Origin: Mytilus trossulus
Lineage: Eukaryota; Mollusca; Bivalvia; Mytilida; Mytilidae
Length of the DNA stretch: 64,000 bases
Reading direction: 5' to 3'
Assembly (NCBI RefSeq): GCF_036588685.1
Contig: NC_086383.1
Location: 35,658,171 to 35,722,170, forward strand
Part shown: piece after piece, positions 47,515 to 60,000 of the stretch
Numbering within the stretch: the first letter of the stretch is position 1
Layout: each line of letters starts with the position of its first letter
Translations under genes and position numbers: made by a program
The notes under the pieces: generated by a model
What the model was told of the DNA's origin: nothing
Seen by the model: the letters and a program-made list of their open reading frames with translations, nothing else
The model's database searches: none

Positions 47515-47830
47515 TTATGATATTGTCTTCAACAATAAGCAAAGCCCATACCGCATAGTCGGCTTTAATAGACCCCAACATGACAATAAAATTGTGAAAA
47601 AGAAAAACCAATGGCCAGACTTATGACAAAACAATAACAATGAATGGATATATATAAGAAGACGTGGTATTATATATAGGAAGATGTGGTAATAACATGA
47701 ATAACAAAACACAAATAAAAAAGTCAAATATCATGAATATAACAGACAGAAACCAACAACAACCACTGAATTAAGGGAACCAGATTTTGAACAGGCACAT
47801 ACTCATGATAATTTGAATTTCCTTAATTCA
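47515..47830 (+). repeat. SINE-like dispersed repeat, rearranged copy
   Basis: CAATAAGCAAAGCCCATACC, GCATAGTCGGCTTTAATAG, ACATGACAATAAAATTGTG and CAACAACCACTGAATTAAGG belong to the long form at 21,690. Two GGAAGATGTGGTA/AGAAGACGTGGTA heads occur inside, near 47,655 and 47,680. Confidence 0.6.
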
Positions 47831-48001
47831 CATACATTATTTTGATACATACATATATTACACTTCAACATTGTACAATGTTGTATGATTGTTCAACATG
47901 TTCAATTACATTTTGAATCTGTCTTTTATCAATGTTTATTTAGCAGGATCATCATGATCATGTTTAGTATAATTTTTAATCTTTAATCCTTTTTTTCCTT
48001 A

Positions 48002-48003
48002 GA
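48002..48003 (+). promoter_or_regulatory. Splice acceptor 5' of the start codon
   Basis: CTTTTTTTCCTTAG has a strong pyrimidine tract and ends at 48,002. The exon then runs 56 bases before the ATG at 48,059, so the first exon of this gene is probably untranslated and upstream. Confidence 0.55.
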
Positions 48004-48058
48004 TTTCAGAAAGTGTGTACTTCTTGTTAACTGAATCATTTATATTTCTTCTACAATC

Positions 48059-51000
48059 ATGTCATCATCTGAAAGTGAAATATCAAGGAAGCGTAAATAT
48101 GGTAAAACATACACTAGTTCATCATCTGACCATGAAATATCAAGAAAGCGTAAACATGGTAAAACATACTCTAGTTCACCATGTTCATCATCTGACTCTG
48201 AATCTACTGATGATAGTACAAGTCATCCAACTAAAAAGCCCTCAACTTTATCATCAGCATGGACAATTGAAGATCTTAACCTACAGTCTGTTTTCTTTGC
48301 TGCTGAAAATTTGCCAATGGAAACTTTGATTAGCCTTTTGAAAAAAAGACGAGATTTAGAGGATGTACCAAAAATAGTCAATACGTTGATTGGATTTACT
48401 AAAGAATGTCTAAACTTTACAATTGATGAGAGTATGTGGCAAATGTGTGATTTAACAGTTAGACCAGAACAAGAGAAAGGAATTGAGACTCTGATCAATG
48501 CAAAAAAACACGTTAGAATCTTTGCTAATAAGATACGATCTGAAGAAGCACAACTTTTGGATGAAGAACCAATTAATAGAGAGTATGTATTTTCATTTAG
48601 TTAAGAATATAAGAAGATGTGGTATTCATGCCAATTAGACAACCCTCCATCCAAGTTACAATTTATAAATCATTATATATGTTATAGGTCATGTATGTCA
48701 AAGTACAGTTTTGAACATAAAGCCTTGGCTCACACCGAACAACAAGCTTTAAAGGCCCCAACAAGGACTAATGTAAAATCTTCCAAACAGGAAAACCAAC
48801 ACCAACAGTCTAATCTATCATGTCTGCATAAGAAATGAGAAACACTTATAAACCACATCAACAAACGACTACAACTGGACATGAGATCTAGATCACTCAT
48901 GATTTTCCCTATGTGATACACAAAGAGCTACAAATGTATATCAGAGTGAATCACCCAAAATCATCAGCATTATGAAAAAACACCACCGTTTGTTACAATT
49001 CTTTCCTAAGACCTCACCTCACAAACTAGAAGTTTCACTGTGTTTGGCAATTAATCTGGATCTACATCCATTTAAGTATAGATTTCTAAATGTCTGTGAA
49101 AAACTGAAAACATCTAATTCATTTGTAATATTGGTTGTCATTTGAACTGCTGCACTCAATAGATATATAAAATATGTATAAGAAGATGTATTACATGTAT
49201 TATGAGTGCCAATAAGAAAACTCTCCATCCAAGTCACAATTTGTGTAAGAAAAACCATTATATATGTATAAAAGTTCAAAGTACAGTCTTCAACACAAAG
49301 CCTTGGATCAAGTATGTAAAATGTACATGATGTATGTCATTAGTTTTGTCAATTGTCAAGCTAAGTAGATTTTAATTTGGTCTTTGTTATAACATTGTAT
49401 CATGTTGATATCACTTCCATGACTTCACAAATTGTTTAAATGTAGAGTAAATTTTATACGTTTACATATACATATATATCAATGTATATACTCTAGTATA
49501 ATTTATACTGCAGCTGGAATAATTACCGCTTTCTTTATTTTAAACACATGCTTAATATATACCATTGATATACAGTAACATAGTTATATTCTATATGCTA
49601 TACATATAGTAACATTCCATACAACATGTATATACTCTGTCAATTTCATGTAAATCAGGTTCATTCATAATTAATGACACCTTTAGTATATTTAAGGAGA
49701 CTAAATACCTTTGATTTTGGTTTCACTTATTAGTGGCTATATATAGCTATAATCATTTAAAGCATGGCACATAATTAAAACACAACACAATGGCATAAAA
49801 AATATCATCTTTATTTAATGTGGCACAGTAAACATGGGAAACCTGGAGTTATAGCATGACTGTATAGAGCTGCATCATACATATTTTCATGGCAATTTTT
49901 TATATCAAGAATTTGTTCTGACCATTATCATTGTTTTATTCAGATTATTTGAAAGATGGTACTGCAAAGTGGTGGATTTTATAGATCAGGCAATCCAGTT
50001 GCTAAACTTGTTGATTAATGAGGCTTTGGACAACATTGAACATAAAAAGAAAACTAGCCAACTCCATATTAAAGAAGGCTCATTCACTTATCTTTTAATG
50101 AAGTTTACAGAAATATGCTTTCTTAGTCCAGAGTAAGAAAGTTTTTAAGGGAGCAACCATTTTACTTCAAGGGGGGTTATGTTTCATGCCCCATTTATTT
50201 TATGTTTTCTGGTCTGTGCGTCTGTTCGTTAGTTTGTCCATCCTTTTTTCATCTGTTCATTCGTTCGTCAGTCTGTTTTTCTGTCTAGCTTCAGGTTAAG
50301 GTTTTTGGTTGAGGTAGTTGTTGATGAAATTGAAGTCCAATCAACTTGAAACTAAGTACACATGTTTACTATGAAATGATCTTTCTAATTTGAATGCACA
50401 ATTAAATATTTCACCCCATTTTCAAGGTCCACGGAACATAGAAAATTATAGTGTGGATTGGTCAACCGTGTACTTGGGACACATTCTTGTTTTCTAAGAT
50501 TTTGTTTTTGTGCAAAGCCTGAACAAAATTCCTTGTTCTTTTGGATGCAATCAATCAGATTATTATTTTTTTATTTATCACTTTGAGCATGATAAGGTAG
50601 GCAGAGAATTTGCATTCAGAATGAACAAAAATTGTCATCTGCTTGACTGGAATATTCTTTTTTATCAAATATGGGATCAAAAACCGCCCCCCCCCCCCTG
50701 TTGGGAGGTTAAATGTTTGTACAATGTAATGCTGTTGTGAGTCTGCTGTTTAGTGTTTGATAATTTTGTTTTTTCCCTCAGGGAATCACTGAAATTGTTA
50801 TTGCTTTTTCCTGTGAGTACCCATTAAGAATTGGCAAAGAAGATGTGGAATGAGTGCCGATGAGACAACTCTCCCTCCAAGTCACAATTTGTAAAAGTAA
50901 ACCATTATAGGCAAAATGAAGCCTTTGCTCACACTGAACTGCAAACTTGAAACATATTAAAGGGCCCCAAAAATTACTAGTGTAAAACCATGCAGAGTCT

Positions 51001-54000
51001 AGGGGAAAACCAACCGTTTAATCTACATAAAAAATGACAACCACTGAACATCAGGTTCCTGACTTAGGACAGGTCCTACCAAATGCAACAGGTTTAAAGA
51101 TTTTAATAAGTACCAACCTTCACCCTTAATACGTGAAACAAAAGTTTTACATCACAAAATAGAAATTTACGCTATAAAATATTAAAATAGCAATTGAAAT
51201 TCGTATAACATGTATGAAGTATGTATAGAATTCTTCTATGTTTTTGTATGTATAAGAATATTTCATGTCTAATTTGAAATGATTTCAGACCTGGCATAGG
51301 AGCTAGAACTGACTTGTGGATTAGAAATAAAAGAGTTGGATGCCTTCCTAACATTCGTTACTGGCAGCAGACATCAATGCCAAGCAGAAACATATTGATA
51401 ATGTTAGCAGAAGTAAGAAATGAATTTATATTTTATTTCAATTCTATTTGTCTTTGCCTCTTAGTCACCAGGGCATATAGTTTTACACTTGCAATTTGAC
51501 AGTCGTTCAATCCTTCTGAAATTAAAGTTTTACAGACATGAGTTTTAGTATGTTAGAATACATTGGTGTTAAATGATTACTTACAGATTGGGTTTCATCC
51601 CCTGTTGGCCTTTTTTCATGAATATTGTTCTCATCCTGACTGCGTTTGCCTATTGATCTGGAGCTGATTTTGGTACAATAATAATTGTATAAGGATTGAG
51701 TTTTTGTTTTTGGTTTAATACATCATTTTTACATAATCTTATATTATTGTGTAAACATGGTAAATGATGACTCACAGACTTAGCCTTTTGTAACTGTTTA
51801 CCAAGGCCAGGATTTTTTAATTTGTTGGTTTACGGATCCGCCGACCTGATTTTGCCGATTTCCAAAATAAAAATAAAATCGAAATTTCAGGCTTTTTTTT
51901 ATTCTCGCCGACCGTAACAAATGCATTATCCCTGAAAAATAATTAAAATATCCTTTTTTATGAAATGAAATGCATTAATCACTAACAGAAGTGAAGACAC
52001 TTTCTGTTGTGAAAAATGAAACTTTCAGTTTACGTTTCTAAAAATAGACAAATCAATTATTAATGACCTTGAAATGTCGTTTGCGCAAAAAATTTTGAGG
52101 AACGAAACCCGTGTTTAAAACCAATTACACAATAAGTTCATTTTCCTTATTTGTTACCAGTCCGTAAGATGCATGTTCTCACATAAATAGACTTGTCCAA
52201 ATGTGGACAGGTGGAAGTTCAAGACATCAAGTTAAAATACTGAATTTTAACAATTCATTTGATATTTTCTTGCTTTATAGATAAAAAAAATATCGTCCAT
52301 TTGAATAAAAAACGGGAATGCATGACAACTAATTATTTAACCTGATATTCTCGTTTTTCCAGTGGACGAGTCTATTACGTTTTTAACACTTGTGTTTAAA
52401 CTTGTTTTCGTACAACGTTTTTACTTTTTTTTTCCTTTATCAGTTTTCGTGCTTATTATTTTTCACCAAGTTTTGATTAAAAGCTAAGTCAAATAACTGA
52501 CGTGAATCTGTTTTTCTTGTTTGTGAACTGACGATTTAATTTCGTCTTTGTCAGTGTACAGTCAGGGCTATAACCCTATAGAGTTATTACAGAAAATAAC
52601 CAATGCATGTTATTGTGGAAAAATTACAAGAGTTATCCGCCCTTCAGTTTATCAATCTGAAATAACACATGTCCGTTATCTCACGAAAAAATTGATCTGA
52701 AATAACACATGGGTGTTATCTCGACGAGAAAATCTTAACGGCAGACAACATTTTTGAATTTACCGCTGTTCTGTCGATGCTCTAAGTCCCACGTGATCCG
52801 ACATGCGCGCGCATTATTTACCACGCCATTTTGATCCAACACACGCTGTAAGGTAAGTTGTTTGTAAACAGTATTTATTGATTTTATGTCACTATTATTA
52901 TTGAAAGAAGTGTATTTACGTCAGACATTTTCGTGTGTTATAAGATAGCTTTGGGGTATAGGCACAAATTAATCTAATTTGTTGGTTATTAAAGAACATT
53001 ACTCTGTCGAATTTGTGTCTGCGCACGATCGATAAGTTTCTGCGCAATTGTTTTGAAACGAGAAGGGGTCCAATTAAGATAACACATGTATGTTATCACA
53101 GGAGACTTTTTTTTTATATTTTTGTGTGTCACTTTGTTGGGAGATAACTCATGCAGTCTTAAAAAATATATTGTTTTGTCTCCCTTCATTACTTTTCGTG
53201 ATTATAAATAGTAATTATACTATAGAATGAATTCTAGTCAAATCGGCACCAAGTAAAGTCAAATCGGCACCAAGTATAGTCAAATCGGCACCTAGCGAAT
53301 TTGGCACCTGGTTAAACTTGTTAAATCGGCACCCAATGTAGCCATGCATAATGTAACTTTACATAATAAAGTTAGTAAGAAAATGAAATATAAATAATCA
53401 TGATGATAATCGTGATTATGATTTATGTAAGGGTTAAAATATAAGACCAAGAGAAGGAAAAAACTTATGGCAATTGCAAAAAGGTGTTTGGGTGTACAAA
53501 CAATGTTTTATAAAGATATTGTTTTCAATTGATATATTTCAGTGTGTGTTTTTTTAAAATGCACCTGTTCTTCTCTGTCTTAAGTAGGCTACATGGAAGT
53601 CTGGAATCTGTTGTTCCCTGTGTTCAGTGGTTGTCAATTTTTTGTGTGGTTCATATATATTTTTTTTCCCTATGGTTTTTATTCAGTTTTGTCAACTTTT
53701 GAAAATTGGTTATCCTGTTTAAATTGTTTAGGCCAAAAAAATATATGGCCCCGTCCACTTTAATTTTTGTCCATTTGATGAGCAAATGATGAGTTAAGCC
53801 GTTTTCAACTGATTTTTTTATGTTTGTTGTACTGATATACCACTGTCCCAGGTTAGGGGAGGGTTGGGATCCTGCTAACATGTATAACCCTGCCACATTA
53901 TTTATGTATGTGTCTTTCCAAAGTCCGGAGTAAATTCAGTGGATGTTGTTTATTTTATGTGTCACATATTTGTTTTTGGTTATTTTTGCTTAAGTAAGGT

Positions 54001-57000
54001 CTTTAGTTTTCTCGTTTGAATTGTTTTACATTGTCTTATCAGGGCCTTTTATAGCTGACTATGCCGTATGGGCTATGCTCAATGTTGAAGGCCGTACAGT
54101 GACCTATAGTTGTAATTGTCTGTGTCATTTTGGTCTTTTGTGGATAGTTGACTCATTGGCAATCATACCACATCTTCTTTTTTATATTCATGTGTTTCAG
54201 CTAACCCAACCTACAAATGATATTTGTGCCTACACCAACACTTTTTATGTCATTTTTGAAGGAGCACTGTTATGGTCAGATTGACTTAAGTTTATAGTTT
54301 CATAACATACATGCATATTCATAGTTGAGAATGGGAATTGGGGAATGTGTCAAAGAGACAACAAACCAACCATAGAAGAGACAATAATGGGTCTTTAATG
54401 CAGTGAAAAACTTTCATCCTATGGAGAGAATTAATTTTATATGAATTTGGTTAAATATACTAACCATGAAATTACATTTATATTATATAGAATATGTTGC
54501 TTTCACAACATGTTCTCATCGCAATTAACTAGGTGATTAAAAATTACATCCATGAGATGTATTCACCTACGTCATAGTTTTTGAGATTTCAAAATAACCA
54601 TTTTCATCACATCATGCACATTAATAACAGACGTAGGTTATTACAGAGAGAACTTTATCATGGAATAACAACAGGGTGTTATTACAAAGAGAACTTTATC
54701 ATGGAATAACAACAGGGTGTTATTACCAAGAGATCACTTTTAAAAACATTTAGTTCGGTATCATAACTTTGTTTCTGAATGGAATATAAATATTAAATTA
54801 TCTGCCATATTCAAGATGTTTAAATTTCATCGAAAAAGGTTGAAATGCTACAGAGATGAAAGGATTAAAAAGCAAGAGCTGTTGAGAAAAGGGGGAGGGG
54901 ACAACTGTACATTGATTGTCTAAAATGCAAAATAATCACAATTACCCAAGTGACTAAATTGAGATATTATCCTGTGCATTTATAATTGTGATTTGTTCTT
55001 TTAAGACCTAAATAAGATTTTAACTTTTTGCGATATTAAGAAACGCAATAAGAATTTGGTCTTTGATTGTCAATGTTTGCGTTAAAAAAAATTATTTTGA
55101 ATTTTACATGTAATTATTCAATATAACATGTTTAAGTCTGATTCTTGGTACAACATGTCTTCTGGTGAATTTTGAGTTGATAATTGTTTGTTTCTTCAAA
55201 AATGATCAAAATATCTTTCAATAATTTAAATATGTCTAAAAAACTTTATCTTTCAGTCTATGGAGAGAATTAATTTTCAATCACATCATGCACATTAATA
55301 ACAGACGTAGGTTATTACAGAGAGAACTTTATCATGGAATAACAACAGGGTGTTATTACCAAGAGATCACTTTTAAAAACATTTAGTTTGGTATTATAAC
55401 TTTGTTTCTGAATGGAATATAGATATTAAATTATCTGCCATATTCAAAATGTTTAAATTTCATAGAAAAAGGTTGAAATGCTACAGAGATGAAAGGATTA
55501 AAAAGCAAGAGATGTTGAGAAAAGGGGGAGGGGACAACTGTACATTGATTGTCTAAAATGCAAAATAATCACAATTACCCAAGTGACTAAATTGAGATAT
55601 TATCCTGTGCATTTATAATTGTGATTTGTTCTTTTAAGACCTAAATGAGATTTTAACTGTTTGCGATATAAAGAAACCAAATAAGAATTTGGTCTTTGAT
55701 TGTCAATGTTTGCGTTAAAAAAAATTATTTTGAATTTTACATGTAATTATTCAATATAACATGTTTAAGTCTGATTCTTGGTACAACATGTCTTCTGGTG
55801 AATTTTGAGTTGATAATTGTTTGTTTCTTCAAAAATGATCAAAATATCTTTCAATAATTTAAATATGTCTAAAAAACTTTATCTTTCATTCTATGGAGAG
55901 AATTAATTTTCAATCACATCATGCACATTAATAACAGACGTAGGTTATTACAGAGAGAACTTTATCATGGAATAACAACAGGGTGTTATTACCAAGAGAT
56001 CTCTTTTAAAAACATTTAGTTTGGTATTATAACTTTGTTTCTGAATGGAATATAGATATTAAATTATCTGCCATATTCAAAATGTTTAAATTTCATCGAA
56101 AAGGTTGAAATGCTATAGTAATGAAGGGATTAAAAAGCAAGAGCTGTTGAGAAAAGGGGGAGGGGACAACTGTACATTGATTGTCTAAAATGCAAAATAA
56201 TCACAATTACCCAAGTGACTAAATTGAGATATTATCCTGTGCATTTATAATTGTGATTTGTTCTTTTAAGACCTAAATGAGATTTTAACTGTTTGCGATA
56301 TAAAGAAACCAAATAAGAATTTGGTCTTTGATTGTCAATGTTTGCGTTAAAAAAAATTATTTTGAATTTTACATGTAATTATTCAATATAACATGTTTAA
56401 GTCTGATTCTTGGTACAACATGTCTTCTGGTAAATTTTGAGTTGATAATTGTTTGTTTCTTCAAAAATGATCAAAATATCTTTCAATAATTTAAATATGT
56501 CTAAAAAACTTTATCTTTCATTCTATGGAGAGAATTAATTTTCAATCACATCATGCACATTTATAACAGACGTAGGTTATTACAGAGAGAACTTTATCAT
56601 GGAATAACAACAGACCCATTTTTTTGTGTTTATTTGTTTGTTGGGTTCAACATTTCACTCATAACATGCTGACAAATTGGGTTCAGCATTTCACTCAAAA
56701 CAAGCTGACAAATTGGGTGCAGCACAGCTGAAACAAGTACTTGTATTCTTCATATTTAATAATGTATCCATAATCCAGTGCTCTTTTCGAAAATCTTTTT
56801 GATTATAATGTGTATAGTTGTAAATATAGTTGTTGATTTCATTGAATCTTAAACATGTTAACATTTGAAAAAGATGGACAAATTGATTATTTAGGGTTGA
56901 ATAGAAACCATACATCAATTTCAGTTCTTTTCTATTATTACTTTTACAACTACGGGTTAATATTATTTGTTGTCTCTTTCACAGTGAAGATCTCATTTAA

Positions 57001-60000
57001 CCAGTATTTTTTTTTAAATAAAGGTGCTTATTATGTTATTTTTATAAATATATATATGATGTTTAATGTTAAATTTTTAACAAGGGTTTTTAGACCCATT
57101 TTTTGTGTTAATTTGTTTGTTGGGTTCAACATTTTACTCATAACATGCTGACAAATTGGGTTCAGCATTTCACTCAAAACAAGCTGACAAATTGGGTGCA
57201 GCACAGCTGAAACAAGTACTTGTATTCTTCATATTTAATAATGTATCCATAATCCAGTGCTCTTTTCGAAAATCTTTTTGATTATAATGTGTATAGTTGT
57301 AAATATAGTTGTTGATTTCATTGAATCTTAAACATGTTAACATTTGAAAAAGATGGACAAATTGATTGTTTAGAATTGAATAGAAACCATACATCAATTT
57401 CAGTTCTTTTCTATTATTACGTTAATATTATTTGTTGTCTCTTTCACAGTGAAGATCTCATTTAACCAGTATTTTTTTTTAAATAAAGGTGCTTATTATG
57501 TTATTTTTATAAATATATATATGATGTTTATTGTTAAATTCTTCAACAAGGGTTTTTAGACCCATTTTTTGTGTTCATTTGTTTGTTGGGTTCAACATTT
57601 TACTCATAACATGCTGACAAATTGGGTTCAGCATTTCACTCAAAACAAGCTGACAAATTGGGTGCAGCACAGCTGAAACAAGTACTTGTATTCTTCATAT
57701 TTAATAATGTATCCATAATCCAGTGCTCTTTTCGAAAATCTTTTTGATTATAATGTGTATAGTTGTAAATATAGTTGTTGATTTCATTGAATCTTAAACA
57801 TGTTAACATTTGAAAAAGATGGACAAATTGATTGTTTAGAATTGAATAGAAACCATACATCAATTTCAGTTCTTTTCTATTATTACGTTAATATTATTTG
57901 TTGTCTCTTTCACAGTGAAGATCTCATTTAACCAGTATTTTTTTTTAAATAAAGGTGCTTATTATGTTATTTTTATAAATATATATATGATGTTTATTGT
58001 TAAATTCTTCAACAAGGGTTTTTAGACCCATTTTTTGTGTTCATTTGTTTGTTGGGTTCAACATTTTACTCATAACATGCTGACAAATTGGGTTCAGCAT
58101 TTCACTCAAAACAAGCTGACAAATTGGGTGCAGCACAGCTGAAACAAGTACTTGTATTCTTCATATTTAATAATGTATCCATAATCCAGTGCTCTTTTCG
58201 AAAATCTTTTTGATTATAATGTGTATAGTTGTAAATATAGTTGGTTGACAGATTGAATGTGTTTGAAACATGATTTTTTTCATTTAATCTTAACCATGTA
58301 AACATTTGAAAAAGATGGACAAATTGATTATTTAAAATTGAATTGAACCCATACATCAATTTCAGTTCTTTTCTATTATTACTTTTACAACTACGGGTTA
58401 ATATTATTTGTTGTCTCTTTCACAGTGAAGATCTCATTTAACCAGTATTTTTTTTTAATAAAGGTGCTTATTATGTTATTTTTATAAATATATATTGTTA
58501 AATACTTCAACAAGGGTTTTTTACCCATTTTTTTATGTTTATTTGTTTGTTGCTTCAAATGTTGGGTTCAGCATTTCATTCATAACATTCTGAAAAGTTT
58601 CATTTTTACCATCCTTAATGGTGTTTAAAAACTTTTATCTTTCTCTATAACCAAAATATATGAAATTTTGGTAAATTCATGGTGTTATTGACTTTGTTTT
58701 TATAGTATTCACCACTTTAGTTGGAAGGGAAAACATTAAAATTCTAAGGTTTAATGGCCTAAAACATTTTTACAACGCAATGACATTACACTTTTTTGAT
58801 AATTTGTGGTACTCTATTTACCATTTCATGCATTTTAAGAAAATCGATAGAGTAGAGAGATTTTATGATTTTAAGATAAATTGTTCTTTTTAGGCAAAAA
58901 TTAACATACTTTGGACATGTTGAAAGAACTCAATCAGTTTTTTTTTTAATTTGAAAAAGATAAATGCATTATTTTTTTCAATTATCTGTTCAACAAACAA
59001 TGGGAAGCAAAATTTTACCACAATCTGTTCCATTGCCTGTTTACTGTAACTTGACCTTAATATATTTTGTTTTTAATTGTTCATGTTCCTAATGTAAAGG
59101 TTTTAATTTCATTAACAATGTTGATATACATGATCATGACAATATAGTGCTTATTTGTTACCTAAATATAATGCCTTATCTTGTTGATATAGTGCTTATT
59201 ATGCCCCACCTACGATAGTAAAGGGTCATTATGTTTTCTGGTCTTTGCGTCTGTCCGTCTATTAGTTTGTCCGTCTGTCCCACTTCGGGCTTAAGTTTTT
59301 GGTCAAGGTAGTTTGTGATGAAGCTGAAGTCCAATCAACCTAAAACTTAGTACATATGATCCTTATATGATCTTTCTAATTTTAAAGACAAATTAAAAAT
59401 GTTTACCCCAATTTCACGATAACACTGAACATTGAAAATGAAAGTGCGAGTTTCAGGTTAAACTTTTTGGTCAAGGTAGTTTTTGATGAAGTTGAAGTCC
59501 AATCAACTTGAAACTTAGTACACAAGTTCCCTATGATATGATCTTTCTAATTTTAATGCCTATCTTTATTTTTTACCCATTTTCATTGAACATGGAAACT
59601 GATAGTGCGAGAGGGGCATCCATGTACTTTGGACACATTCTTGTTTTATTACCTAAATCTGATGCATGGGTATAAACCTAACCCTGACACAAACACTTTG
59701 GGCTAAAAATTTATTGCTTTACTGATACTCATCTTTTTATATAACAGCAAAACAGCAAATGTGCCACTTGAGAAGATTCATCATAATTCTATTTTAATGC
59801 AAAAAACATTCCTGATTTATTATGTTTTTTAACTCTCCATTATCATGATTATGATCTCCTTGAATTATTTTTTTTTAAACTCCAAATATATCATATAATC
59901 TGGTTTTGCAGTATTATTTACATGGTTAATATTAATTTGAATTTAATTATGTGAAAAAATAGATTTAGCAGTGTGTATCAAATGGTAAATCAAGATTAAT

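Larger units (their letters stand above)
46253..48002. other. Intergenic stretch rich in repeats
   Basis: It holds a dispersed repeat at 46,425-46,715, a tandem duplication at 47,080-47,340 and a SINE-like copy at 47,515-47,830. No coding sequence is supported. A 5' untranslated exon of the gene starting at 48,059 should lie here or further upstream but cannot be located. Confidence 0.5.

Noticed and set aside
56691-58359. Four-member family of 75-85 residue proteins on the - strand
   Set aside because: The frames recur because the DNA is tandemly duplicated almost without change. There is no start context or splice or promoter evidence.
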